Source: Pleionea sp. CnH1-48 (GTDB lineage Bacteria; Pseudomonadota; Gammaproteobacteria; Enterobacterales; Kangiellaceae). Taken from it: a stretch of 64,000 nucleotides of DNA. Below are positions 36,465 to 44,519 of this stretch, in pieces. Made by a program: the position numbers and the translations under genes. The stretch lies in assembly GCF_024124665.1 (NCBI RefSeq), contig NZ_JAMXSB010000005.1:124001-188000 (forward strand), given 5' to 3'. The first letter of the stretch is position 1, and each line of letters opens with the position of its first letter. The notes under the pieces were generated by a model. That model was given only the letters and a program-made list of their open reading frames with translations. It was not told where the DNA came from and searched no databases.

Positions 36465-36529
36465 CACTAACAAGCAGACATTATTTTCGCTAAAATAGCT
36501 GCACATTATATCAGGAGCCGTAGCCAGTT

Positions 36530-37234
36530 ATGAAATTTCCCGTGCGCTTAGATCGCTATATCAGCCAATCCACCGACTACTCTCGTAAAGACGTTAAGCG
36601 TCTACTGAAGTCAGGAGAAGTCACCGTGAACGGCGAAGTGGCCCTAAAAGCAGATATCAAAGTGAACGAGGGAGACGATGTTTGTTTTGGCGAAGAGCAG
36701 TTTGAAGGGCTCCACGAACGCTACTTTATGCTGCATAAACCAGAAGGTTATGTCTCAGCCAATCGAGATCGCGACCACATGACGGTAATGGATCTACTGG
36801 ATGAGCCTCGTAAAGATAATCTGAGTGTGGCGGGTCGTCTTGATATTGATACCACCGGATTAGTGCTACTCACTGACGATGGCCAATGGTTGCATCAGGT
36901 TATCTCGCCCAAGCATCTATGCGAAAAAGTCTATGTGGTCGAAACCGATTGTGTGGTTACCGACAAGCAGCGCCAAAAATTGGAGCAAGGCATTTTCTTA
37001 AAAAACGAAAAGACGCGAACCGCTCCTGCGAAAGTTGAGGTCATCGAAGATTGTGTCTATCGCGTGACCATTACCGAAGGCCGTTACCATCAGGTAAAAC
37101 GCATGTTTGCTGCCTTGGAGAATCATGTAGAAAAACTGCACCGAGAAAGCATTGGCGGCATTATTCTCGATCCCGACTTGCAGCCTGGGGAATATCGACC
37201 GCTGACTGATGCTGAAGTGGCTTTGATTAAATAG
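36530..37234 (+). CDS. rsuA: RsuA, 16S rRNA pseudouridine(516) synthase
   Basis: 234 aa. An N-terminal S4 domain (RLDRYISQSTDYSRKDVKRLL) is followed by the synthase core with the catalytic aspartate in GRLDIDTTGLVLLTDDGQW. The tail EGRYHQVKRMFAA and LHRESIGGI to PGEYRPLT follows the RsuA pattern closely rather than RluB, RluE or RluF. It starts 65 bp from the divergent tcdA start and precedes truC by 8 bp. Confidence 0.92.
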   Translation: MKFPVRLDRYISQSTDYSRKDVKRLLKSGEVTVNGEVALKADIKVNEGDDVCFGEEQFEGLHERYFMLHKPEGYVSANRDRDHMTVMDLLDEPRKDNLSVAGRLDIDTTGLVLLTDDGQWLHQVISPKHLCEKVYVVETDCVVTDKQRQKLEQGIFLKNEKTRTAPAKVEVIEDCVYRVTITEGRYHQVKRMFAALENHVEKLHRESIGGIILDPDLQPGEYRPLTDAEVALIK

Positions 37235-37242
37235 ACAGCCTT

Positions 37243-37956
37243 ATGACCCCTGCTATCGAAGTCATTTACCAAGATGAGCACATCATTGTGGTCAACAAAC
37301 CCAGTGGCCTGCTGGTTCATCGCAGCGAAATCGATAAACGTGAAACGCGCTTTTTGATACAGGAACTGCGCGAGCAAATTGGCCAGAAGGTATATACGGT
37401 GCACCGACTGGATAAACCGACCTCGGGTGCTATGGTGTTTGGGCTGGATGAAACATCGGCTCAACACCTGGGCAAACAATTCGATGAGCACCTGCCGCAA
37501 AAATACTATCTCGCTATCGTTCGAGGCTTCACTCAGCCCAAAGGGCTTATTGATTATCCACTCAAAGACAAAGCCGTATTTCGTTCTCAAGACGACAGTA
37601 CTTTGCCCACTCGAGAAGCCATCACCGAATACGAAACTCTGGCACAGACCGAAATTCCTTTTGCCGTTGATCGTTATCCACAAAGCCGTTATTCGTTACT
37701 TCGATTAAAGCCCAAAACGGGACGTCGACACCAACTGCGTCGCCATCTTAAGCATATTGCCCATCCGATCATCGGTGATACTTCTTATGGCAAAACCACG
37801 CACAACCAGTTCTTCCGTGACCAGTTTGATTGCCATCGGCTGTTATTACATGCGGAGCAGTTGACCATTCAACATCCGGTAACTGAAGATTTGATGATCT
37901 TTGAAGCTGAACTGGATGACGAATTTAATCAGGTGCGTACTCATCTAAACTTTTAG
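37243..37956 (+). CDS. truC: TruC, tRNA pseudouridine(65) synthase
   Basis: 237 aa, no S4 domain. It opens with IEVIYQDEHIIVVNKPSGLLVHRS, carries the catalytic HRLDKPTSGAMVFG, and ends with the KPKTGRRHQLRRHLKHIAHPIIGDTSYG block, which fits TruC. It modifies U65 in the T-arm region of some tRNAs. It is co-directional with rsuA and close enough to be co-transcribed. Confidence 0.9.
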   Translation: MTPAIEVIYQDEHIIVVNKPSGLLVHRSEIDKRETRFLIQELREQIGQKVYTVHRLDKPTSGAMVFGLDETSAQHLGKQFDEHLPQKYYLAIVRGFTQPKGLIDYPLKDKAVFRSQDDSTLPTREAITEYETLAQTEIPFAVDRYPQSRYSLLRLKPKTGRRHQLRRHLKHIAHPIIGDTSYGKTTHNQFFRDQFDCHRLLLHAEQLTIQHPVTEDLMIFEAELDDEFNQVRTHLNF

Positions 37957-37996
37957 AAAGATGAATATGGGCAGTAACGCCTAACCCAAGATGCAA

Positions 37997-38030
37997 TTGA
38001 TAATACATCTCATTTAGATTATCATATCAA
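37997..38030. promoter_or_regulatory. Imperfect AT-rich palindrome, possible Fur site
   Basis: TTGATA (37997-38002) and TATCAA (38025-38030) bracket a region with GATAAT and ATTATCAT half-sites resembling Fur box pieces. It lies 35-68 bp upstream of the PepSY gene start. The match to a 19-bp Fur box is only partial. Confidence 0.35.
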
Positions 38031-38064
38031 CAACTTGATGATAATCTGTGCATCTCGCAATCCA

Positions 38065-39204
38065 ATGAACAAAACACTTTTCAAATGGCACTCGTGGCTG
38101 GCGCTCTTTGCCTTTATTCCACTGCTCATTATCTCGGTAACAGGCAGCATCCTGGTTTTTAAAGTCGAGATTGATGAATGGCTCATGCCAGAAAAAACCG
38201 TGCTGACCGAGTCCGCTCCACAGCGAGCCTCATTGGATTTATTGACAGACAAGATCGAGCAACAAATTCCGGGCTACGCCTTAAGCACCTGGGAAATCTT
38301 TGATGATAAACATCGCTCCGATATTATTTATCTTAAAAAACTAGGCACCAGCGATTTTTACCGAGCCCAACTTAACCAATACACAGGAGAAGTCATCGCC
38401 CAACCGGTGCCATTGCACCATTACCTCACCGACTTTTTATTAAACCTGCACTACACCTTACTGCTGCAAAACACGGGTATTTTCTTCGCAGCGATCATCT
38501 CGACCATTCTTTTCTTTCTCGGTGTAAGCGGCGTTATCATCTATCGAAAATTCTGGAAGCGTTTATTTACCCTGCGCTGGAACAGCAAACGCATGGTGTA
38601 TTACAGTGACCTACACAAAATGGTCGGCATCTTCGCCTCACCGGTTTTATTAATCCTTGGCTTCACCGGAACCTACTGGAATGTCTCTGTCTGGTTACAT
38701 GAAATGGAAGAACATGCCGAAGGCGAGCATCCTGTAGTCACAGAAGTTCGCTTGTACAATCACAAAGATATTTCGCTGCAAGCCCTACTCGAAGATTCCG
38801 TAAAGCAAGTGGAAGGTTTAGAGCCAACTTATATTGCTCTGCCCTATGAGCCCGACCTTCCTATTTCAATTTATGGAAGGGTTCCAACAGGCAATCCTTT
38901 GTTAAGTGATTACACCAGCGGCGCTGCCTACGACAAAAAAACAGGTAAGCTGGTTAGTACCTGGGACATTCGAAACCAAGGTGTAGGAGCTAAAACCCTC
39001 GATAGTTTTCGCCGTCTGCACTTTGGTACTTTTGGCGGTTTAACGTCACGAATCATCTGGTGCATGGGCGGCTTAACGCCTCTTATTTTAAGCTTTACGG
39101 GTGTCTATCTCTGGTTTAAACGTCGCAAACAAAAAGCCATTGCCAAAGAAAAACGCCGCGCTCGACAAAACCCACCAACAGGCGAGCTGGCTCCGGCGCT
39201 CTAA
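38065..39204 (+). CDS. PepSY-associated transmembrane protein (PiuB-like)
   Basis: 379 aa from ATG 38065. The opening is LFKWHSWLALFAFIPLLIISVTGSILVF, then a PepSY-type periplasmic domain, HLTDFLLNLHYTLLL, VYYSDLHKMVGIFASPVLLILGFTG, a second periplasmic stretch and the final FGGLTSRIIWCMGGLTPLILSFTGVYLWF. Four membrane helices with conserved histidines match the PepSY_TM family. Members are commonly iron-regulated and proposed to reduce ferric siderophores at the inner membrane. The sequence shows no further detail of substrate. Confidence 0.85.
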   Translation: MNKTLFKWHSWLALFAFIPLLIISVTGSILVFKVEIDEWLMPEKTVLTESAPQRASLDLLTDKIEQQIPGYALSTWEIFDDKHRSDIIYLKKLGTSDFYRAQLNQYTGEVIAQPVPLHHYLTDFLLNLHYTLLLQNTGIFFAAIISTILFFLGVSGVIIYRKFWKRLFTLRWNSKRMVYYSDLHKMVGIFASPVLLILGFTGTYWNVSVWLHEMEEHAEGEHPVVTEVRLYNHKDISLQALLEDSVKQVEGLEPTYIALPYEPDLPISIYGRVPTGNPLLSDYTSGAAYDKKTGKLVSTWDIRNQGVGAKTLDSFRRLHFGTFGGLTSRIIWCMGGLTPLILSFTGVYLWFKRRKQKAIAKEKRRARQNPPTGELAPAL

Positions 39205-39217
39205 GACATTCTGCATT

Positions 39218-39250
39218 CATTGCTACCTTACGGGTAGCAATGACATTTTT
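39218..39250 (+). terminator. Intrinsic terminator after the PepSY gene
   Basis: A perfect 10-bp stem (39218-39227 with 39233-39242) with a 5-nt loop, followed by a short T run. Confidence 0.75.
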
Positions 39251-39335
39251 ATTTAAATAAATTCAAGCCATATAAACTCTGAACACTTTTCATACAAAGC
39301 AATAAGACGCCACTCCTTTGCTGTAAATTTTTCGA

Positions 39336-39363
39336 TTGTAATTTGACCGAATAAAAATATAAT
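39336..39363 (+). promoter_or_regulatory. Candidate promoter of the GlyGly-CTERM gene
   Basis: TTGTAA (39336-39341), 16-bp spacer and TATAAT (39358-39363). Because the -10 box abuts ATG 39367, that ATG is unlikely to be the translation start. Confidence 0.45.
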
Positions 39364-39402
39364 TGCATGCGATTTTTATTTGATTTATATGGAGCTTATT
39401 CA

Positions 39403-40959
39403 GTGGAGTTATTTAAACAAACCAAGCTTTTGATGGTAAAAAGCTTGCTGATTTTACTATTTTTATTTTCAAATCAAGCGATTGCAGAAACAAAAATGTG
39501 GCTGGAAGTGTATCCAGGTGTCATTGAGACTTATCATGACAAGCCAAGTCCACCTTCCACGTCTTTTTCATCCACTCAAATATATATCGAGCAAAACTCT
39601 TCAGATGGACGCAACTCGCTTTTATTCGCACCAGCCTCCAATCAGTCTTTTTCTGTCGGTAGCTTCCTGAACACAGGACCGCTTAACGCGGGACGAACAT
39701 GGCCGACTTTAGAGATCAGTATTAATTCCAGCGCCTGCCCAATGTCAGGACATAATTTCCATATTTATGAGTTTGACGAAAGCCAACGAATAGCGGCGAT
39801 TGATTTTGATTTCTATTGTGGTGGCTACAGAAGAAGCGGCGGAATTAGAATTAACTCTGACAGTGCTTTCCCTTACCCTATTACGCAAGCAGTTCCATCG
39901 GTTCGTACCGACACCATCGAAGGGCACACCGTCACGTTATACGGCGAAGACTCACACTCAAATACAGGCGCTATCGCAAACTTCTTATGGACTCAAGAAA
40001 GCGGCAAGACAGCTCAAATAGCTTCGCCAACTCTGACCAACACAGAAGTCACGCTACCCACCGATGTCGCTCTCAACGGTGAAACCTTAACGTTTGCACT
40101 CGAAGTCACATCTGACTCAGGCGATATCGATAAGAAAACGCTGGATGTTTTGGTCACCAGCAAAAGCGCACCAGCAACTTATATTGACTATACGCCGATT
40201 AACCTCGAGCAAAACATACGACTAACCGAACGCGAATATTCTTTCCAACTCGATCAATTAGAAACAGACGCTCTGTTACTGACAACAAACTATAATTTTG
40301 GCGGTGGCGGATTTGCCATTGAACTTCGAGCACCAAAGGGGCAACCCATCGCGGTTGGCACTTACGACAATGCCAAAGGCGTAGATAACGGAACTGACAG
40401 TGATCCCATCATCAATTTGGGCGCGTTAAGTGAGTTTTGTCGAAATGTTGAAGGTCGTTTTACCATTCACCGTCTGGAGCAAACTGATAAATTATTTGCA
40501 AGCGTTGAGCATAAATGCGGTTCTGATGACTTTATTTTAAAAGCAGACATATCCATTAACAGTGAACATCCAAGTGTCCCAGAAGCAAAACCTGGCAATA
40601 ATATGAATGCGACGGTAGGTGATACTGTTACACTCAATGGAAGCGCTTCAACAGACTCAGATGGCTCTATCGTCGCTTATCAGTGGACCTCATCTTTATC
40701 TGCTATTCAGATTACCAATGCCGACCAGTCAACCGCATCCTTCGTAGTACCCGAAAGCATGGCTGCAAATACGCGCATCCCAATTCAGTTGATAGTAACT
40801 GATGATCTAGGTTACAAGAACCAATCAGAAATGATCGTAACAACAAAAGCCAAAGAGTCTACTCCTACCAATTCTGGTGGTGGAGGCGGAGGCGGCGCTC
40901 TATTCTGGTTACCTTTAGCCGCACTATTGTTGCTTAATAGAAAACGACAAGCCGTTTAA
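39403..40959 (+). CDS. Exported PKD-like protein with GlyGly-CTERM sorting tail
   Basis: 518 aa from GTG 39403. GGAG lies 8 nt upstream, and the ATG at 39367 overlaps the promoter. A signal peptide ends at about NQAIAETK. Two beta-sandwich regions resemble PKD/cadherin folds; the second reads DTVTLNGSASTDSDGSIVAYQWT. The C-terminus is a glycine run (seven Gly), a hydrophobic helix with WLPLAALLLL and a basic NRKRQ tail, the GlyGly-CTERM pattern handled by rhombosortase. I infer a surface or secreted protein processed at the outer face. No rhombosortase is in the window. Confidence 0.78.
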   Translation: MELFKQTKLLMVKSLLILLFLFSNQAIAETKMWLEVYPGVIETYHDKPSPPSTSFSSTQIYIEQNSSDGRNSLLFAPASNQSFSVGSFLNTGPLNAGRTWPTLEISINSSACPMSGHNFHIYEFDESQRIAAIDFDFYCGGYRRSGGIRINSDSAFPYPITQAVPSVRTDTIEGHTVTLYGEDSHSNTGAIANFLWTQESGKTAQIASPTLTNTEVTLPTDVALNGETLTFALEVTSDSGDIDKKTLDVLVTSKSAPATYIDYTPINLEQNIRLTEREYSFQLDQLETDALLLTTNYNFGGGGFAIELRAPKGQPIAVGTYDNAKGVDNGTDSDPIINLGALSEFCRNVEGRFTIHRLEQTDKLFASVEHKCGSDDFILKADISINSEHPSVPEAKPGNNMNATVGDTVTLNGSASTDSDGSIVAYQWTSSLSAIQITNADQSTASFVVPESMAANTRIPIQLIVTDDLGYKNQSEMIVTTKAKESTPTNSGGGGGGGALFWLPLAALLLLNRKRQAV

Positions 40960-41017
40960 TCGCTCGTTTTAAGAGTGTTGCAGAACTATCTCCAACACTC
41001 TTACAATTGACAGTCGA

Positions 41018-41045
41018 TTTAAAGCTGCCGAGAGGCAGCTTTAAA
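41018..41045. terminator. Hairpin at the 3' end of the TetR gene
   Basis: A 12-bp perfect stem (41018-41029 with 41034-41045) with a 4-nt loop, overlapping the stop codon of the minus-strand tetR-like gene. Another perfect 11-bp stem lies at 40970-41003 after the GlyGly-CTERM gene. Neither has a strong T run, so they may act together or with Rho. Confidence 0.55.
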
Positions 41046-41580
41046 CCAGACTGGCATCAACGGCCAAATCAAAAATACCATTATCCTCTAGCGACTTGCT
41101 CACCATCATCGCACCTTCCAGTAGCGAAACCGTTGCGATCGCTTTTGCGCGAGCATTGGCTTTATCATCCACATTGACCACACTGTGTGCTTGTTCCAGC
41201 CAACTGATATTGCGTTCAAAAAAGCGTTTTATTTCATAACGAACATCATCGGGCAAACAATCTGACTCAGCCCCCAGCATGCCACACAGACACATCTTTT
41301 TATCGTTAACTAAAGCCGAACGAAAATGAGCGCCATATACAGCGATGGGATCTTTACCCACATTCGCCAGTTCATGAGGTTTGCCTAAGGCCAACAAAAA
41401 TCGGTCCGTATACTGACGCGCTAATTCTGCTGCCAAATTCTCTTTGGTTGGAAAGTGATAATGAACGCTAGCACTTTTGATTCCCACTTCATCAGCTATG
41501 TCTCTAAAGCTGAAGTTGTTATACCCACCAGAGCGAACACGTGCTTCAGCGACCTTAAGAATCTCTTGTTTTTTTGACAC
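41041..41580 (-). CDS. TetR/AcrR-family transcriptional repressor
   Basis: 179 aa from GTG 41580. I chose it because GGGAG lies 9 nt upstream and the protein then opens SKKQEILKVAEARVRSGGYNNFSF, the usual TetR start; an ATG at 41616 has no ribosome site. The helix-turn-helix (~22-45) reads FRDIADEVGIKSASVHYHFPTKENL. The ligand domain has several cysteines (KMCLCGMLGAESDCLP) that could be redox or electrophile sensors, as in NemR-like repressors, but this is only a suggestion. It is divergent from an SDR gene, and three matching operators lie between or near the two starts. Confidence 0.88.
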   Translation of the reverse strand: MSKKQEILKVAEARVRSGGYNNFSFRDIADEVGIKSASVHYHFPTKENLAAELARQYTDRFLLALGKPHELANVGKDPIAVYGAHFRSALVNDKKMCLCGMLGAESDCLPDDVRYEIKRFFERNISWLEQAHSVVNVDDKANARAKAIATVSLLEGAMMVSKSLEDNGIFDLAVDASLV

Positions 41581-41664
41581 GAACGCCAACTCCCACCTGA
41601 ATAAAATCGAGGCCATTTAAGGCAATAATGAAGAGAGATTACCTCTAGAATTGACAAAAATCAA

Positions 41665-41682
41665 ACCTATCGATAGATAGCT
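41665..41682. promoter_or_regulatory. TetR operator 1 (upstream of tetR-like gene)
   Basis: ACCTATC-N4-GATAGCT, an inverted repeat of the same form as two others in this 310-bp gap. It lies 85 bp upstream of the repressor's GTG (49 bp from the alternative ATG), so it fits autoregulation. Confidence 0.7.
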
Positions 41683-41821
41683 TAAATTTTATCCCTAAGA
41701 TATTGTTGTATTTTTGAATCAAAATAAGTAAGCATTCACAACCAATATAGCGCATTAATTTTCTAGGTACCAGTTCTAAACACTGCGAAATGGATACAAG
41801 AATGAAGAACACAGCACCCTT

Positions 41822-41839
41822 ACCTATCAGAAGATAGGT
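41822..41839. promoter_or_regulatory. TetR operator 2, perfect palindrome
   Basis: ACCTATC-N4-GATAGGT, a perfect 7+7 inverted repeat ending 1 bp before the -35 hexamer of the SDR promoter. Confidence 0.8.
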
Positions 41840-41840
41840 G

Positions 41841-41869
41841 TTGACATAACCAACTCTCAAGGTTAATTT
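41841..41869 (+). promoter_or_regulatory. Sigma-70 promoter of the SDR gene
   Basis: A consensus TTGACA (41841-41846), 17-bp spacer and TAATTT (41864-41869). It lies between operators 2 and 3. Confidence 0.7.
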
Positions 41870-41876
41870 AAAAAAC

Positions 41877-41894
41877 ACCTATCTACTGATAGAC
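41877..41894. promoter_or_regulatory. TetR operator 3
   Basis: ACCTATC-N4-GATAGAC, matching the other two operators at 12 of 14 arm positions. It covers the expected transcription start of the SDR gene. Confidence 0.7.
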
Positions 41895-41926
41895 AAACAA
41901 ATTCAATTACACCAGGAGGACTTACT

Positions 41927-42694
41927 ATGTCTCAATCATCACTCGCTCTTATCATTGGCGGCTCATCAGGTATGGGAAAAGAAACAGCAGAACGACTGCT
42001 AAAGCAAGGAAGCCAGGTGCTTATCCTAGCTCACAATTCAGAGAGTCTGGCTGCAGCAAAAGCTGACTTACTCGACAAAACAGGAAAAGAAGTAGAAACC
42101 GTTAACGTGGATTTATACGATGCTGATCAGGTGGCCAGTTTTGTCGATCAAATAGAAAACGAAAAACGTCATATCAACTATCTGGTCAATGCCGCAGGTT
42201 TCTTTAAGCCAGTAAGCTTTTTGGAACACAGTCACTCTGATTATGATCAACAAATGGATATCAACAAAGCCTTTTTCTTCATCACTCAGGCCGTTGCCAA
42301 AAACATGAAACGTCATCAAGGAGGTTCCATCGTCAATATCGGTTCCATGTGGGCACACCAAGCGGTAAAAGCCACTCCCTCTTCTGCTTATTCAATGCAA
42401 AAAGCAGGTCTGCACTCTCTCACTCAACATCTGGCTATGGAACTTGCGGACTATAATATTCGCGTCAATGCTGTCGCCCCGGCAGTCGTGCTTTCAACGA
42501 TTTATAAATCGTTTATTCCACAACAAGACATCGAATCTTCACTGCAAGGGTTTAATGATTTTCATCCGATTGGCCGTATCGGTACCACCGAAGATATTGC
42601 CAACTCAATTGAGTTTTTATTGTCTGATAAAGCCAGCTGGATAACGGGAACTATTCTGGATGTGGATGGTGGTGTAATGGCAGGAAGAAATTAA
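41927..42694 (+). CDS. Short-chain dehydrogenase/reductase (SDR)
   Basis: 255 aa classical SDR. The NAD(P)-binding [15 protein letters not shown] is at the N-terminus. NAAGF, the catalytic Ser region IVNIGSM and the YSMQK active-site Tyr/Lys are present, and DVDGG is near the end. The substrate is not identifiable. An AGGAGG ribosome site sits 6-8 nt before the ATG. Its consensus promoter is boxed in by TetR operators, so it is probably induced when the adjacent repressor binds a ligand. Confidence 0.92.
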   Translation: MSQSSLALIIGGSSGMGKETAERLLKQGSQVLILAHNSESLAAAKADLLDKTGKEVETVNVDLYDADQVASFVDQIENEKRHINYLVNAAGFFKPVSFLEHSHSDYDQQMDINKAFFFITQAVAKNMKRHQGGSIVNIGSMWAHQAVKATPSSAYSMQKAGLHSLTQHLAMELADYNIRVNAVAPAVVLSTIYKSFIPQQDIESSLQGFNDFHPIGRIGTTEDIANSIEFLLSDKASWITGTILDVDGGVMAGRN

Positions 42695-42701
42695 TTGTTG
42701 A

Positions 42702-42731
42702 TGAGCGCATTACCCAAAGGCAATGCGCTCA
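42702..42731. other. Hairpin between convergent SDR and PEP-CTERM genes
   Basis: A perfect 10-bp stem (42702-42711 with 42722-42731) and a 10-nt loop, with no clear T run. It is a likely transcript end for one or both genes. Confidence 0.5.
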
Positions 42732-42737
42732 AATAAC

Positions 42738-43418
42738 TTAAGCCATAGTGACTCTGCGACGATATAACCATCCAACTGCAGCAGAGAGAAACAGCAATAA
42801 ACCAGCTGGCTCAGAAACCGATAACGTATCAGTAAAATCAACCATACCGTTAATGTTATATCTAAACTGATCGTTAAAAATACTTTCATTCCAGGTGAAA
42901 CCGTTTAGCAAGTTATAAGTCACCGAGAATGCAACCAACTCACCCACGTCAGCCGCATAATAATTAAATCGAGGCTCACCATACCAGGTAGCGTCATTAG
43001 AATCGATTTGAGCATAGCCACTAATAGTTGCTGTTGTTGATCCCAACTCAGCTTGAAGGATTAATTGATCCACCGTCGTTAAGACACCTTGTGCAGAATG
43101 TTGTCCGCTGTCGTAATCGGTATTTTGAAATAGAACACTACCGACATTCATATCCAGTACGTAGTTAATAATGTTGTCTTCAATAAAAATACTCTCAACA
43201 TCTGCATATTGAGTAGGATGCCAACCAGCGCCAGATGACCATGAACTGCCATCGTCCAACATATAATCATCAGCTTGCCCCAATACCATTAGAGTACGAT
43301 TATGTTGTCCATAGGTTTGACTATAACCGCCAAAACTTCCCGTCGACATTTGATTAATAACAGCAGCAGAACTCGATAAAGATCCAACCAGCAATAAAAC
43401 TCCAGCTAAAAATTTCAT
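42738..43418 (-). CDS. PEP-CTERM-type exported protein
   Basis: 226 aa from ATG 43418, with AAGGAG 6 nt upstream; the ATG at 43424 touches that ribosome site. A signal peptide (~1-18, SSSAAV) is followed by a beta-rich domain full of Asp, Ser, Gly and Tyr. The C-terminus reads SEPAGLLLFLSAAVGWLYRRRVTMA: an SEP motif, a hydrophobic helix and an Arg cluster, a variant PEP-CTERM tail used by exosortases. No other family was recognised for the body. The exosortase itself is not in this window. Confidence 0.8.
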   Translation of the reverse strand: MKFLAGVLLLVGSLSSSAAVINQMSTGSFGGYSQTYGQHNRTLMVLGQADDYMLDDGSSWSSGAGWHPTQYADVESIFIEDNIINYVLDMNVGSVLFQNTDYDSGQHSAQGVLTTVDQLILQAELGSTTATISGYAQIDSNDATWYGEPRFNYYAADVGELVAFSVTYNLLNGFTWNESIFNDQFRYNINGMVDFTDTLSVSEPAGLLLFLSAAVGWLYRRRVTMA

Positions 43419-43898
43419 GTACATCTCCTTGATGTATTTATTTTCAATATAAAATGGATTTAGTAATAACGATGTCTAACCTCTCAAAATGACCACAGGA
43501 TAAATAGAGTGGTTATTTACCAATAACTATTTCGTGCGAAGTATCGACAAGATAAATTCCTTCTATCTCAGTGCTCTTTCCTTGAACCCCGCCATTATAT
43601 ACCGTTTTTCACAACCTGTGCTAAATCCCTTGGTATCTCTCACAAAGAGATAAGCGAAGCGGCGTATTATACTGACTGCATAATGCTTGTTAATGGAGCA
43701 TTTTGGGCATGAATTTACCTACCATCGATGCATAGATTGTGTCAGCACTCAAACTTGACGGAAACAGAGTTAATGATATTGGCTTTCCACAGAACGAAAC
43801 ACAAACAAGAATCAATACCATTATCATTTACTTATATCTGACTTCGCTATAGAATTCCCAATAATTAATCTGCCAACCAATACCCTAAGGATCTTCCA
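43419..43898. other. 480-bp gene-free stretch
   Basis: It holds divergent regulatory DNA for the PEP-CTERM gene and the iron operon. Visible parts are a TATCTCT/AGAGATA hairpin at 43634-43652, a weak AATGCT/AGCATT hairpin at 43682-43702 and a Fur-box-like sequence at 43813-43831. I see no supported reading frame or RNA gene. Confidence 0.6.
43813..43831. promoter_or_regulatory. Fur-box-like site
   Basis: Read on the minus strand, 12 of 19 positions match the Fur consensus, including the central AATGATAAT core. It lies 68 bp before the DUF3325 gene, consistent with iron repression of the operon. Confidence 0.55.
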
Positions 43899-44225
43899 GT
43901 GACCTTTGCTCTGCTAATGTCCTATTTAGCGGTTTTGAGTGTTTATTTAGCGTCTCCCATTCGATTTTCGTCGCTTTTCGCCAAAGCCCACTACCCAACT
44001 CACTTACAAAAGCCAATCTCGGCAGCAGCCTGGATACTGGTAATCCTATCTAGCTGGCCTTGGGCCCAAGTAGCCAATAGCTGGGAAATTGGCATCGCAA
44101 TGTGGTTAGTTAGCCTCACGCTGTTTGGGATTCTTATTATTTTTTGCATTACCAAATTTCCGACTTTCGTCAAACTGGTATCGCTCCCCTTTGTACTTCT
44201 GGGAGGAATCAGTCTTGTCTTCTAA
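43899..44225 (+). CDS. DUF3325-like membrane protein
   Basis: 108 aa from GTG 43899, with AAGGAT 8 nt upstream. Three to four hydrophobic helices run nearly end to end. Sequence and position (first of three genes, before a DUF3649-like and a PepSY protein) match the small iron-uptake-associated DUF3325 family. It overlaps the next gene by 11 bp. Confidence 0.7.
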   Translation: MTFALLMSYLAVLSVYLASPIRFSSLFAKAHYPTHLQKPISAAAWILVILSSWPWAQVANSWEIGIAMWLVSLTLFGILIIFCITKFPTFVKLVSLPFVLLGGISLVF

Positions 44226-44511
44226 AACTCAAAAACAACAACCATTAGGAGGCTGGGGCAAAATAACAGCAGCCATTTTCGGTGCGCTACTTTTCTCCAT
44301 TGCTTGCGGATTATTACTTTCTATTTTTTTGCCCATGCCTGTTAACAATCGTTTGGCAATCGGCGGCATTGCGGTTGCCCCCATTTGGGTAGTTGCTGCC
44401 ATTTACACTTTAATGGCACGCAATGGCTTAAGAGCCTGGGGCATTAATTTAGCACTCACTGTTCTGTTATTTATTCCAATCCTTATTAACTTATCTGGCC
44501 AAGCTCAGTAG
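44215..44511 (+). CDS. DUF3649-like membrane protein
   Basis: 98 aa from TTG 44215, chosen because GGGAGGA lies 7 nt upstream; no ATG in this frame has a comparable site. There are three helices, with the motif AAIFGALLFSIACGLLLSIFLPMP and APIWVVAAIYTLMARNGLRAWG typical of DUF3649, a family found beside PepSY iron proteins. It overlaps the DUF3325 gene and precedes the PepSY gene by 8 bp. Confidence 0.75.
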   Translation: MSSKTQKQQPLGGWGKITAAIFGALLFSIACGLLLSIFLPMPVNNRLAIGGIAVAPIWVVAAIYTLMARNGLRAWGINLALTVLLFIPILINLSGQAQ

Positions 44512-44519
44512 GTATTCAC

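Noticed and set aside
41645-41878. Minus-strand 77-codon frame in the TetR/SDR gap
   Set aside because: It covers the promoter and operators, has no ribosome site and resembles no family.
43634-43702. Small RNA gene in the 480-bp gap
   Set aside because: Two short hairpins are present but no clear promoter plus T-run terminator pair could be defined.
44125-44214. ATG 44125 as start of the DUF3649-like gene
   Set aside because: It would overlap the upstream gene by about 100 bp without a ribosome site; TTG 44215 has GGGAGGA at ideal spacing.
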